A DNA stretch of 64,000 bases from Lichenihabitans psoromatis (GCF_004323635.1 NZ_CP036515.1:4217501-4281500); one strand, 5' to 3'; shown: positions 9,378-17,833, counted from the first letter of the stretch. Notes: generated by a model from the letters alone, not told the origin. Numbers and translations: made by a program.

Positions 9378-9615
9378 CGTGGCACCTTCCGGCTCACTCG
9401 CCTGATCGATCGCTTGGCACCGCAGTGAGCGCGACCAAGCCCCTAAAGAAACCCGTCGATCACATCTAGGCCAGGACCGCGTGCGCGAGAATAAACTGTG
9501 GCACGGGAGCCCGCCACTCGCATTTTCGGCGCGGCGCAGTTGTAATTCAGGGAACCACAGCGCATCTTGATTGGGTGACGCAATGGTGGGCCGAACGCGG
9601 CACCGAGGGTGTCGT

Positions 9616-10071
9616 GTGGTTCACGGATGTGAGGGACACGCACTGGCCACGAGCACCATTCTTGAAGCGGTTTCGCCGAAACCCGCGCCGTCGGGCGCTC
9701 TGCCCGATTCCGATCAGATCATTCGGGCGGTCCTGGACAGTCTTGACGACGCCAAGGCCGACGAAGTTCTCCCCCTCGATCTTCGTGGCAAGACCTCGCT
9801 TTGCGACATGATGGTGATCGCGACCGGTCGCTCCACAACGCATGTGAGTTCGATTGCGGATCGCGTAACGCGGGCCTGTAAGGATCTCGGAGTCGTGGCG
9901 CGCGTCGAGGGCCTGTCTAATTGTGATTGGGTTCTGGTCGACGCGCATGACGTGATCGTGCACATCTTCCGCGCCGAAGTCCGCCAGTTTTATAATCTCG
10001 AGAAGCTTTGGGGTGTCGATCGGCCCGACGAAAGGCAGGCCGACCGGGATGCACGTCGCGCGGGAGCCTGA
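9616..10071 (+). CDS. rsfS: Ribosomal silencing factor RsfS
   Basis: RsfS (Iojap/YbeB) binds ribosomal protein L14 and blocks subunit joining. The conserved domain runs from IIRAVLDSLDDAKADEV through DLRGKTSLCDMMVIATG, HVSSIADRV and EGLSNCDWVLVDAHDVIVHIF, ending in the YNLEKLWG signature. Start choice is uncertain: GTG 9616 has GAGGG six bases upstream, while ATG 9583 is also in frame but lacks a clear ribosome-binding site. It is followed 37 bp later by rlmH, the common alphaproteobacterial order. Confidence 0.95.
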   Translation: MVHGCEGHALATSTILEAVSPKPAPSGALPDSDQIIRAVLDSLDDAKADEVLPLDLRGKTSLCDMMVIATGRSTTHVSSIADRVTRACKDLGVVARVEGLSNCDWVLVDAHDVIVHIFRAEVRQFYNLEKLWGVDRPDERQADRDARRAGA

Positions 10072-10108
10072 GCCTCCACGGCTGCCCTAAACCGACCCGG
10101 ACCGAGCC

Positions 10109-10591
10109 ATGAAAATCGTTTTGCTTGCGGTCGGTCGCATGAAGACAGGACCCGAACGCGAACTGATGACCCGTTACATGGAGCGGGCTCAGGCCATAGG
10201 GCGGAGTGTCGGCCTGACTGCTATCGCGGTTCGTGAACTCGACGAGAGCCGAGCTCGTTCCTCGACTGAACGAAAGCGCGAGGAGGGTCGCGCGATCCTC
10301 GCGGAATGTCCATCCGAGGTCCATATCGTCGCCCTTGATGAACGTGGCGCGTCGCTCGGCAGCGAAGCTTTTGCGGGTAAGCTTGGGGTCATGCGCGATG
10401 CGGGGACTGATGCGGTTGCGATCGTGATCGGCGGAGCCGATGGATTGAGCGAAGACGTCCGCGCCCGCGCGGCGCTGTGCCTCTGTTATGGTGCCGCCAC
10501 CTTCCCTCATCAGATCGTTCGCGTTCTCGCGGCCGAGCAGATTTATCGAGCATGCACGATTTTGGCTGGTCATCCCTATCATCGTGGGTGA
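10109..10591 (+). CDS. rlmH: 23S rRNA (pseudouridine1915-N3)-methyltransferase
   Basis: A SPOUT-family methyltransferase that modifies pseudouridine 1915 in helix 69 of 23S rRNA. The 160-residue protein has the trefoil-knot elements IVALDERG, FVIGGA-type IVIGGADGLSEDV near residue 108, and the C-terminal EQIYRACTILAGHPYHRG signature that contributes to SAM binding. Length is normal. It is downstream of rsfS in the same operon. Confidence 0.97.
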   Translation: MKIVLLAVGRMKTGPERELMTRYMERAQAIGRSVGLTAIAVRELDESRARSSTERKREEGRAILAECPSEVHIVALDERGASLGSEAFAGKLGVMRDAGTDAVAIVIGGADGLSEDVRARAALCLCYGAATFPHQIVRVLAAEQIYRACTILAGHPYHRG

Positions 10592-10677
10592 GCAAAATGG
10601 CTGCTTCTCGACGGTCTCGGTCGATCGACCACAACGGCGCCGCGGCGTTCCTCGATGTCTTTCGCGCCGTCAGAAGG

Positions 10678-11202
10678 TCAGGATTGCGTCGGCAGCCCTA
10701 AGGTCCTGTATAAGCCACCATCCTGATAAATGAGCGGCTCAGTGTCTCCGCAAAGCCGAACCTGCTCCACTTCGCCGACAAAGATCGAGTGGCTGCCGTA
10801 TGAAACGCGCTTGGTGAGAACACAGAAGAGATTCGCCTGAGCGTCGAGCAGATAGGGAAGCCCGCCGGAATGCGCGTCCCACGTGCCATATGCAAATCGA
10901 TCCTCGCCAGCCGCTTGGCCGCTGAAGGGACCGACCATATCGTCATGATCCACACCGAGAAGATTGATACAAAACCGACCGTTAGCGATTGTCGGCCCAT
11001 GGATGCTGGCGCTTTGATTGATGCAGACCAGCAGGGCTGGAGGATGAGCCGTGACGGACGTCACCGAGGTCGCGGCCATCCCGTAGCGTCGTCCGTCGAG
11101 CGCTGTTGTAATGACAGTGACGGTCGATGCTAATCGGCGCATCGCCATCTTGAAGCCGTTCAAGACATCTTGGCCTTCGGATGTTCGCGCATCGCTGTGC
11201 AT
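10678..11202 (-). CDS. Flavin reductase family protein
   Basis: A 174-residue FMN-binding split-barrel protein of the flavin reductase group, which supplies reduced flavin to two-component monooxygenases. Recognisable parts are FKMAMRRLASTVTVITT, the MAATSVTSVTAHPPALLVCIN strand region, FCINLL, and a C-terminal GDTEPLIYQDGGLYR motif typical of the family. ATG 11202 is preferred because GAGAGGG lies upstream at proper spacing; longer starts are possible. No oxygenase partner is adjacent. The next gene on the same strand upstream is a LysR regulator, 108 bp away, which may control it. Confidence 0.88.
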   Translation of the reverse strand: MHSDARTSEGQDVLNGFKMAMRRLASTVTVITTALDGRRYGMAATSVTSVTAHPPALLVCINQSASIHGPTIANGRFCINLLGVDHDDMVGPFSGQAAGEDRFAYGTWDAHSGGLPYLLDAQANLFCVLTKRVSYGSHSIFVGEVEQVRLCGDTEPLIYQDGGLYRTLGLPTQS

Positions 11203-11310
11203 TAGAGCATCCCTCTCAGGGACTAAGAAGCGGCATTCCATCATGTCCAACACGATCGCGCGGCCGATGAGACAGCACGACAACTCACAAAAGACGAAAA
11301 TGATACCGGC

Positions 11311-12288
11311 CTAATGAACAGCGCTGGTTTCGGTCGCGAACAGCCCTGGGATATCGGTGCGGCTTGCCCCCCTCCACTCAGTATTGCTCACCATTTGCTC
11401 GAACGTCTTGGAGCAAATCTCAATCACCGCGCCGACCGCTCGGGTCAGCGGACGATCGTTGTGGTGAACCAGATAGATTGTGCGATGGAGCGGCTTCTCC
11501 CCGATTGTCCAGGTCCTCAGACCGTCCGTCCTATCCCGCGCGACGACATTCGCCGGGAGGATCGCATAACCGAGTCCGTGCTGCAGCAGCGGGCGGAAAC
11601 AGGCGTAAGCATCGAGATCTAACACCACATTGAGGTCATGCCCCATTGCGAGCGCTTTCGCCTGTACAATATCGCGTAAGCCATGTCCCGTGCTCGGCAT
11701 AATCAATGGAAGCTTCGACAGGTCCGCATAGGAGATATAATCCGTTTCCATAGCACAGACGCCGATCAGCGGCGTCTTCGGACCGACGAGAAGAAGATCT
11801 TCCGACAAAACTGGAATAGACCTTAAGCCACCATCCTTAACGGGCTGATACAAAAAGCCGATATCGATCCGCCCTTGCTTCAGCCATTCAAGGACAAACC
11901 CGCTCATCGCTTCTGCGATCTTGACCTTAATCTTCGGAAATTTGGTCTTGGTGTCGAGGAGAAGCGATACGCCCAAAAACGGACTAATCGACGCTGACAT
12001 GCCGATTTTCACATCGCCCTGGGGCTCGGCGTCGAATTCCTGAATTTCTTGTCTGGTGGCTTGGAATTGCCGGATGATCGAGCGTGCGTCACGAAGCAGG
12101 ATCTCGCCAGCCTGGGTGGGGAAAACCCCTTGCGCCTTCCGGAACAGAAGGCTCTTGCCAAAATCGGCTTCCATATTCCGAACGTGAAGACTGAGAGCTG
12201 GCTGTGCAACGTTTAAAAGCTGCGCCGCTTTTGAGAACGACCCTTGCTCAACGATCGCAACAAAATATCGGAGCTGCCGCAAATCCAC
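11311..12288 (-). CDS. LysR family transcriptional regulator
   Basis: A 325-residue LysR-type regulator. The N-terminal winged HTH covers about residues 1-60 (QLRYFVAIVEQGSFSKAAQLL, VAQPALSLHVRNME), followed by a linker helix and a periplasmic-binding-protein-like effector domain (VKIGMSASISPFLG onward, residues 90-300). GTG 12288 is chosen over TTG 12291 because GGAGAG then sits at workable spacing. Base composition looks somewhat lower in GC than its neighbours. Nac/Cbl-type regulators are the nearest-looking relatives by eye; the target and inducer are unknown. It lies upstream of the flavin reductase on the same strand. Confidence 0.9.
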   Translation of the reverse strand: MDLRQLRYFVAIVEQGSFSKAAQLLNVAQPALSLHVRNMEADFGKSLLFRKAQGVFPTQAGEILLRDARSIIRQFQATRQEIQEFDAEPQGDVKIGMSASISPFLGVSLLLDTKTKFPKIKVKIAEAMSGFVLEWLKQGRIDIGFLYQPVKDGGLRSIPVLSEDLLLVGPKTPLIGVCAMETDYISYADLSKLPLIMPSTGHGLRDIVQAKALAMGHDLNVVLDLDAYACFRPLLQHGLGYAILPANVVARDRTDGLRTWTIGEKPLHRTIYLVHHNDRPLTRAVGAVIEICSKTFEQMVSNTEWRGASRTDIPGLFATETSAVH

Positions 12289-12594
12289 CAAAACTCTCCA
12301 ATCGTTTGACGCTCACCCCTCTTCCGAGCAAAACGCATACCGCTCTCTTGAGCAACACTCGATCAGGTGGCGAGGCTCGCACGATCGCGGTGGGCTAGCC
12401 TCTCCGCGCAGATGAGCCCGGGATACATTGTATAAGGCTGACTTTATGCAGCAGACTCGCCATCGATATTGCTCATCGACCGACGCATACTGCGACTCAT
12501 TCCTGCGACATTTTGACTTATACGCTGTATCAACCCGACACAAGGCTAATCATTATCGAACGCATTCGTTCCAAGACGGGAGAGGTGCGGTGGG
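12289..12594. other. Intergenic stretch, 306 bp, with one short palindrome
   Basis: There is no convincing gene between the LysR start and the DUF1284 stop. It is more AT-rich than its surroundings in its right half. It holds a perfect 11-bp palindrome (ATACATTGTAT, 12423-12433), which resembles an operator half-site pair. The 12-mer GCGGTGGGCTAG occurs near both ends (about 12388 and 12587), suggesting local duplication. The LysR promoter should lie here. Short frames on both strands show no family resemblance. Confidence 0.5.
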
Positions 12595-13032
12595 CTAGGC
12601 TGCGGACTGCCCGCTTCCCTGAAGTTTCGATTGGATGAAATTTTCGCTCGCAACATCCGTGCACAGCGCTGCCCACTCGCAGCCCGCACAAGCGCCGCGA
12701 ATCGATGATGCTTGGAAACGAGAACGGAGCCGCATCAGCAGAGCGGGAGGAACAGAAAAACGAGATCCTGCCCTGGCATCGATGCCCAATTCGGCGTCCA
12801 GCGCCTCGCTTGCGGCGATGTCTCGTGACCGAACCCGCGTCAACCTACAGTGGGCATCGGGGTCGGTCAGAAGGGGCGCGCAGATGTCATCCGGACCATC
12901 GACGATCTCGATCGATTCGCCCTCGTCGATCCGCGCAACGATACCGGCCAGATTTTGCACGAAGGACGCGGAATATCCGCGTCCCACGAATGTCAGCATA
13001 CACAGCAGGTGATGAGCCCGCAGCGCGATCAT
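12595..13032 (-). CDS. DUF1284 domain-containing protein
   Basis: A 145-residue protein matching the DUF1284 pattern: LRAHHLLCMLTFVGRGYS at the N-terminus, IVARIDEGESIEIVDGPDDICAPL, and a C-terminal Cys-rich CAGCEWAALC. Several conserved Cys and His residues suggest metal or Fe-S binding, but function is unknown. Its ATG shares one base with the bioY stop (TGATG), so translation is coupled. Co-occurrence with the biotin transporter suggests a biotin-linked role, by inference. Confidence 0.9.
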   Translation of the reverse strand: MIALRAHHLLCMLTFVGRGYSASFVQNLAGIVARIDEGESIEIVDGPDDICAPLLTDPDAHCRLTRVRSRDIAASEALDAELGIDARAGSRFSVPPALLMRLRSRFQASSIRGACAGCEWAALCTDVASENFIQSKLQGSGQSAA

Positions 13033-13601
13033 CAGGCCCGCTTACCGACCGCTTCATAGATGCCGGTCGCCAAGGCGGCTTTGACGATCCCACCGACGAT
13101 AAAGGGCGTCGCGCCCGCCGTGATCGAGGCTTCCCAGCCGACGAATCGCGCCAGCCAGACACAACCGATCGCGATGATCAGTGCGTTCGCCGCCAGCATG
13201 ACGCCCAGCGACATCGCAAGCGAACGGCGCAACAAGCCTTGCTCCGCCGCAAGGCCGACAACGCCGGCCGCGATTGCAAAACCGAGAAGATAGCCGCCGG
13301 TGGGGCCGACGAAATGAGCGATGCCGGCCGCGCCTCCCGCCAGAACCGGCAAGCCGAACGCCGCTTCGGCAAACCAGGCCACGACCGTCGCAAGAGCCAA
13401 ACGCCATCCGTAGAAGGCGCCGATCATCGTGATCGCTAGGGTCTGCATCGTGATCGGCACGGGGATCATCGGGACCTGGATCCAGGACGAAGCGGCCAGC
13501 ACCCCAGTCCCGACAATGACAGCCACGATCTGGGCGATCGGCGCGGCGCCGCTGCCATAAAGGGGAAGAACGGGAAACGACGAAGTTGGCGATCGGCTCA
13601 T
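13032..13601 (-). CDS. bioY: Biotin transporter BioY
   Basis: The S component of the biotin ECF transporter: 189 residues, about six membrane segments, with the family motifs QVPMIPVPITMQTLA near residue 40 and VGPTGGYLLGF near 95. ATG 13601 has GAGGA 8 bases upstream, and another in-frame start lies 15 bases earlier. No bioM or bioN (ECF ATPase and T component) is nearby, as in the solitary BioY type of many alphaproteobacteria. I looked for a BioR-type operator upstream and did not see one. It is coupled to the DUF1284 gene. Confidence 0.95.
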   Translation of the reverse strand: MSRSPTSSFPVLPLYGSGAAPIAQIVAVIVGTGVLAASSWIQVPMIPVPITMQTLAITMIGAFYGWRLALATVVAWFAEAAFGLPVLAGGAAGIAHFVGPTGGYLLGFAIAAGVVGLAAEQGLLRRSLAMSLGVMLAANALIIAIGCVWLARFVGWEASITAGATPFIVGGIVKAALATGIYEAVGKRA

Positions 13602-13958
13602 GCAGCGGGTCCTCAAGCAACGGATTGGCCGAAGCGCCTTCGTGACAAAAAGGTCTCTCCGGCTTATTTTTGACAGGCGACAGTGATCCGAACCAGCCGC
13701 AAGGCCAGCGGGAATGCACCGCAGCGCTCATCACGTTGACGAGATGGTCCTTCGTTCGTCAAGCATGCTGGCTCAGATTATGCGCCAGGCTATGCTTTTC
13801 TTCAGGCCGCCATTGGCGTCGTCGGCAAGAACATCGCGTCACCGTTTAGCCCCCACAAAACTCTCGCGGCGGGGTCTACGCCACAGACAGAGGGGTCGAT
13901 CGGCATAAAAAACCCGGCTCTCTGGCGAGAGCCGGGCATCGTGCTGAGACCGAACGAT
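13602..13958. other. Intergenic stretch, 357 bp
   Basis: This is the upstream region of bioY on the left and the 3' end of a small secreted-protein gene on the right. Apart from a clear minus-strand terminator at 13907-13936, I see no gene or RNA element. The short frames on both strands look non-coding. Confidence 0.5.
13907..13936 (-). terminator. Rho-independent terminator of the small glycine-rich protein gene
   Basis: A perfect 10-bp stem, CCCGGCTCTC / GAGAGCCGGG, with a 4-base loop. On the minus strand it is followed at once by six T residues. It lies about 20 bp downstream of the stop at 13959. Confidence 0.92.
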
Positions 13959-14237
13959 TTAGCGGTAGTAGCGGCGACCATGCCTATAGTAGGTGCGGCC
14001 GTGGTGGCGGCGATATTCCGTGCGCTGAGGCACACCGAGCACACCCTTCACACCGCCGACGACACCGCCCACAGCGCCGCCAACGACACCGCCGACGGCC
14101 CCACCGACGGGACCAGCCGCGCGATTCCCGGTTGCGGCGCCTTCTTGCGCGCCGCGGCCGATCCCCTGAGCTTGCGCCGACATCGGAGCCATAGAGAAGC
14201 AGAGCAGACCGGCTGCGATCATCAATTGACGTTTCAA
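13959..14237 (-). CDS. Small secreted glycine-rich protein
   Basis: A 92-residue exported protein of unknown function. It has a signal peptide (KRQLMIAAGLLCFSMAPMSAQA), then a (G-G-x-V)-type repeat of about 25 residues, then a basic, Tyr/His/Arg-rich tail ending HGRRYYR. TTG 14237 is preferred since GGAGA lies 8 bases upstream; ATG 14252 is an alternative that adds five residues. The glycine-zipper-like repeat could pack in the outer membrane. A strong terminator follows. Confidence 0.75.
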   Translation of the reverse strand: MKRQLMIAAGLLCFSMAPMSAQAQGIGRGAQEGAATGNRAAGPVGGAVGGVVGGAVGGVVGGVKGVLGVPQRTEYRRHHGRTYYRHGRRYYR

Positions 14238-14321
14238 GCGACTAATCTCCATTTGGATGCAAAACGACGTCACACAACGCGATAACGCGAATGGTCAAGC
14301 TTTGGTTGCTACGGCTGTCGG

Positions 14322-14516
14322 TCAGAGCCGAGGCGACCGGCGCCGATTGCCGACCGCCATCAGGATCACGCCAACGATTGCGGTCGCGATGCCGATCGTC
14401 AGCCATCGCGGCTGTCCGCTCATGAAGCTGCCGCCAATATAATTCATCCCCTGCAACGCCCAGACGACCCCAACCAACAGCAAGACGGCTCCGACAAGCA
14501 TCAGCATGATCTTCAT
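14322..14516 (-). CDS. Small two-helix membrane protein
   Basis: A 64-residue hydrophobic protein with two predicted membrane segments (about residues 4-22 and 38-54) joined by a polar loop (QGMNYIGGSFMSGQPRW) and a basic C-terminus. ATG 14516 has AAGGA 7 bases upstream. It resembles small conserved membrane proteins with a G-S-F-M-x-G loop found in many alphaproteobacteria; function unknown. It is on the same strand as the glycine-rich gene downstream and divergent from metQ. Confidence 0.75.
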   Translation of the reverse strand: MKIMLMLVGAVLLLVGVVWALQGMNYIGGSFMSGQPRWLTIGIATAIVGVILMAVGNRRRSPRL

Positions 14517-14698
14517 GTTCGTTTCCTTACGCTGCGAAAAATCGGGCGCGGAGCAGCCCGCCTGTCCTGCCACCATTCGACTCTGTGGGAAAGCGACAGG
14601 AATGCCGCAAGCATTCGTCCTTTATAACGAATATTTGGGTTGATAAAGAGAACGCATCAACCTATCGTTCTGTAGTGTTTTCGAGAAGGATCGTGACG

Positions 14699-15502
14699 AT
14701 GGTGCTCGCCTCTACCCGCCGTGCCGTGCTGGCCGCCAGCTTTGCCCTCATGGCTGGTCTTCCGCTCGCAGCGCAAGCCGGACAGACAGTGCGGGTCGGC
14801 ATCATGAGCGCTGAAGACGAGGACGTCTGGGCCGTCGTCGCCAAAGAGGCCGCCAAGCAGGGTCTCACGCTGAAACTCGTCGTGTTCAACGATTACACGC
14901 AGCCGAATGAGGCGCTGGAAAGCGGCGAACTCGACGCGAATGCCTTCCAGCACAAGCCCTATCTCGACAATCAGATCAAGACGCGCGGCTACCACATCGT
15001 GCCGGTCGGCTATACGGCTGTCTGGCCCATCGGCCTCTATTCGCGCAAGGTCAAAGCCGTCGCCGATCTTCCGAAGGGCGCCGTGGTCGGCGTGCCGAAC
15101 GACCCCAGCAACGAGGGCCGCGCGCTTCGCCTGCTCGAATCGCAAGGGCTCATCTCGTTGAAGCCCGATGCCGGCATTCTGGCCACCACGGCCGACATCG
15201 TGAACAACCCGAAAGGCCTGGCGATCAAGGAATTGGACGCCGGAATGTTGGGGCGCTCCATCGACGATCTCGATGCGGCCGTGGTCAATACAGATTGGGC
15301 GTTGAAGTCGGGGTTGTCCCCCGACAAGGAACGTATCAGCATCGAACCGACCGAGAACAATCCCTATCGCAATTTCATCGCCGTCAAGGCCGGGCACGAG
15401 AACGACGCTTGGGTCAAGACGCTCGTGGCGTCCTACCAGAACGACACAATCCGCGACACGTTGAAGACCGTCTATAAAGGGACGGCTTTGGCCGCCTGGT
15501 GA
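14699..15502 (+). CDS. metQ: Methionine ABC transporter substrate-binding lipoprotein/protein
   Basis: MetQ/NlpA-family binding protein that captures methionine in the periplasm for MetNI. It has 267 residues: a signal peptide (STRRAVLAASFALMAGLPLAAQAG), then VRVGIMSAEDEDVW, NDYTQPNEALESGELDANAFQHKPYLD near residue 75, and IGLYS, VPNDPSNEGRAL and TENNPYRNFIAV regions of the lipoprotein_9 family. The cleavage site appears not to have a lipobox Cys. ATG 14699 has GAGAAGGA 8 bases upstream. The stop overlaps the metN start. Confidence 0.93.
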   Translation: MVLASTRRAVLAASFALMAGLPLAAQAGQTVRVGIMSAEDEDVWAVVAKEAAKQGLTLKLVVFNDYTQPNEALESGELDANAFQHKPYLDNQIKTRGYHIVPVGYTAVWPIGLYSRKVKAVADLPKGAVVGVPNDPSNEGRALRLLESQGLISLKPDAGILATTADIVNNPKGLAIKELDAGMLGRSIDDLDAAVVNTDWALKSGLSPDKERISIEPTENNPYRNFIAVKAGHENDAWVKTLVASYQNDTIRDTLKTVYKGTALAAW

Positions 15503-16632
15503 GCCAGATCTCCGACAAGCCCATGAACCGCATCGTGATGCAGGACCGGCTTGGACCAAAAAATGACCGCGTTGCCCCCGCGCGTCCGGCCCAGGCGGAC
15601 CCGATCGTCAGTATGGTCGACGTGCGGAAGCGGTTCGGTGCGCTTGCGGCGGTCGACGGGATCACCTTGTCGGTGATGCCGGGCGAAATCCTCGGCATCA
15701 TCGGTCGCAGCGGGGCCGGCAAGTCGACGCTGATCCGTTGCCTCAACGGGCTCGAGCGACCCGAGAGTGGACGCGTCGAGATCCTCGGGCAGAGCCTCGA
15801 TGATCTGTCCGAGCCGGACCTTCGTCGGGTCCGTGGCCGGATCGGGATGATCTTCCAGCATTTCAACCTTCTCTCGTCGAAGACGGTCGCCGAGAATGTC
15901 GCCTTGCCGCTGAAAATTGCGGGCGTCCCGGCGACCCAGCGGCGGGCCAGAATCTCCGACATGCTGCATCTCGTCGGCCTGGACGCGAAGACGAATGCCT
16001 ATCCGGCACAACTCTCCGGCGGCCAGAAGCAGCGCGTCGGCATCGCGCGCGCACTGGCCGCCAGTCCGGCGCTTCTCCTCTCCGACGAGGCGACATCAGC
16101 GCTCGATCCTGAAACCACGGCCTCTATTCTCGACCTGTTGCGCGACATCAACCGGCAACTCGGGCTGACCATCGTCCTGATCACCCATGAAATGAGCGTC
16201 ATCCGCGCACTGGCCCAACGCGTGATCGTGCTCGACAAAGGGCAGATCGCCGAACAGGGGCCGACGCAACGGATCTTCACCGCGCCGGCGACGGAGCTGA
16301 CGCGCCGCCTGATCGGCTCCGACCATCGACACGCCGCGCTCTCGCCGGACCGGCTTTCTCCGACATACCAGCCGGGTCATTTTGCAATGCTTCGCATGGT
16401 GCTCCAGCCGTCCGAGAGCGCCGCCCGCATTCTATCCGCCCTCGCGACGGCCTTCGGCCGAGAACCGCTGCTGCTCGACGCGACACTCGATCCTATCAAC
16501 GGCCGAATTGTTCAGACCCTGACGCTCGCGGTTTTTGACGCGGACGCGCAGCGCATCACAACTCTGCGCGAAACTCTCGCCTTGCCTGCAACATCCATCG
16601 AGTTGGTCGGATATGCCCAGCATCCCCTATGA
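15499..16632 (+). CDS. metN: Methionine ABC transporter ATP-binding protein
   Basis: A 377-residue cytoplasmic ATPase driving methionine uptake. It has Walker A GRSGAGKST near residue 70, signature LSGGQKQRV near 172, Walker B LLLSDEATSALDPE near 193, and H-loop ITHE near 229. The C-terminal third carries the NIL (ACT-like) domain that senses methionine in this family. GTG 15499 overlaps the metQ stop as GTGA; ATG 15523 is an alternative. It overlaps metI by 20 bp. Confidence 0.95.
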   Translation: MSQISDKPMNRIVMQDRLGPKNDRVAPARPAQADPIVSMVDVRKRFGALAAVDGITLSVMPGEILGIIGRSGAGKSTLIRCLNGLERPESGRVEILGQSLDDLSEPDLRRVRGRIGMIFQHFNLLSSKTVAENVALPLKIAGVPATQRRARISDMLHLVGLDAKTNAYPAQLSGGQKQRVGIARALAASPALLLSDEATSALDPETTASILDLLRDINRQLGLTIVLITHEMSVIRALAQRVIVLDKGQIAEQGPTQRIFTAPATELTRRLIGSDHRHAALSPDRLSPTYQPGHFAMLRMVLQPSESAARILSALATAFGREPLLLDATLDPINGRIVQTLTLAVFDADAQRITTLRETLALPATSIELVGYAQHPL

Positions 16633-17266
16633 TCGACTGCTGATTGCCCTTTGGGAGACCGGCATTATGACCGCCGTGTCGGGCCTCATTAGCTTTGTGA
16701 TCGGCTTGCCGCTTGGCCTCGTGTTGATCGGCACGACCCCTGGTGGCCTTTGGACGAATGTGCCGCTCAACCGGGTACTCGGCGCCATCGTCAACGCATT
16801 CCGGTCGCTGCCCTTCATCATTCTCCTGGTCGCCCTCATTCCGCTGACCCGCGCGCTTGTCGGCACCTCGATCGGCACCGCCGCCGCCATTGTGCCGCTC
16901 TCGATCGCGGCAATTCCCTATTATGCGCGGGTTGCGGAAGTTTCGTTGCGCGAGGTGGATCGCGGCTTGATCGAGGCCGTCAGGGCCATGGGCGGCAGCA
17001 CGCTCACGGTGGTTCGCGAGGTGCTGGTTCCCGAGGCGCTGCCCGGGCTGATCTCGGGCTTTACGGTCACGTTGGTGCTGTTGATCGGAGCATCGGCGAT
17101 GGCGGGTGCGGTCGGCGCTGGGGGCCTCGGTGATTTGGCGATTCGCTATGGCTATCAACGATTCGACACGCCTGTAATGATCGCGGTCATCGTCGTGCTG
17201 ATCGGCTTGGTGGCGCTGATCCAAGCGCTGGGTGACCGGCTTGCGCGGGCGCTCGACCATCGCTGA
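16613..17266 (+). CDS. metI: Methionine ABC transporter permease
   Basis: A 217-residue inner-membrane permease with about five to six hydrophobic segments. The EAA loop is REVDRGLIEAVRAMGGSTLTVVREVLVPEALPG near residues 115-148. ATG 16613 gives the standard MetI length; it lies inside the last codons of metN, consistent with coupling. The order metQ-metN-metI differs from the E. coli metNIQ order but is common elsewhere. Confidence 0.95.
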   Translation: MPSIPYDRLLIALWETGIMTAVSGLISFVIGLPLGLVLIGTTPGGLWTNVPLNRVLGAIVNAFRSLPFIILLVALIPLTRALVGTSIGTAAAIVPLSIAAIPYYARVAEVSLREVDRGLIEAVRAMGGSTLTVVREVLVPEALPGLISGFTVTLVLLIGASAMAGAVGAGGLGDLAIRYGYQRFDTPVMIAVIVVLIGLVALIQALGDRLARALDHR

Positions 17267-17617
17267 AACGCTTGCTATGAACGGCGCTGCAGCATAGATA
17301 TTGCAGCGCAATAAGACCAATTCAGATCGCTTATGAGGAACGCCGGCGAGGTCATGGCCGAGACGACGCATGAGGATCGCCATGAATCCGAACAGCAGTT
17401 TCACCACCCTGTCGCAGCGCCGGCGTGCCGCTCGGATGCCGCGTCGACAATGTGTGGTCGATATCGACGCTATCGCCCATAACGACCGCATCGAGCTCAC
17501 CGGCACTTATCTGCAGGCTCGGCAGACCCGGCCGGATTGACCCCATCTATGGGTTAGGCGCAACTCGCAACGCCGTCGGCACTGTCGCGGACGCAATCAA
17601 CAGGATTAGCAGCGTCG
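17267..17617. other. Intergenic stretch, 351 bp, between metI and the phnA-like gene
   Basis: Apart from the hairpin after metI I find no well-supported element. A 52-codon frame starts at ATG 17381 with GAGGA upstream and contains VVDIDAIAHNDRIEL, but nothing about it matches a family I know. It could be a tiny gene or a remnant. Confidence 0.4.
17284..17309 (+). terminator. Hairpin after metI, possible terminator
   Basis: An 8-bp perfect stem (GCGCTGCA / TGCAGCGC) with a 10-base loop, starting 18 bp after the metI stop. It lacks a following T-run, so it may be a weak or Rho-assisted terminator or an mRNA-end stabiliser. Confidence 0.4.
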
Positions 17618-17833
17618 ATGTCGGATGTGAAGGATAGTAACGGAGCTGCGCTCACCGATGGCGACTCGGTGACCCTCATCAAGGATCTGAAGGTCAAAGG
17701 CACCTCCGTGACGCTGAAGCGCGGCACTTTGGTCAAGAACATCCGGCTCACCGACGATGTCGACGAAGTCGAATGCAATGTCGAGAAGGTCAAGGGCCTG
17801 GTCCTGAAGACACAGTTCCTGAAGAAAGCTTAA
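17618..17833 (+). CDS. Short PhnA/YjdM-like protein (PhnA domain only)
   Basis: A 71-residue protein equal to the C-terminal PhnA domain of YjdM: DSNGAALTDGDSVTLIKDL, KGTSVTLKRGT and a VEKVKGLVLKT end. It lacks the N-terminal zinc-ribbon (paired CxxC) present in full-length YjdM of about 110 residues. Such short forms are common in alphaproteobacteria. Despite the family name alkylphosphonate utilisation, no phn gene is nearby and the real role is unknown. ATG 17618 is the obvious start. Confidence 0.88.
   Translation: MSDVKDSNGAALTDGDSVTLIKDLKVKGTSVTLKRGTLVKNIRLTDDVDEVECNVEKVKGLVLKTQFLKKA

Noticed and set aside
13602..13700. Possible BioR operator upstream of bioY
   Set aside because: No TTAT-x4-ATAA-type palindrome was found by eye; only an AT-rich TTATTTTT run.
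14577..14698. Possible SAM riboswitch ahead of metQ
   Set aside because: Only a 6-bp stem (GAATGC/GCATTC) is present and none of the conserved SAM-I, SAM-II or SAM/SAH core sequences is visible.
17381..17539. A 52-codon frame with a possible ribosome-binding site between metI and the PhnA-like gene
   Set aside because: No family resemblance, and frames of similar length occur on the opposite strand here; noted as part of the intergenic entry.
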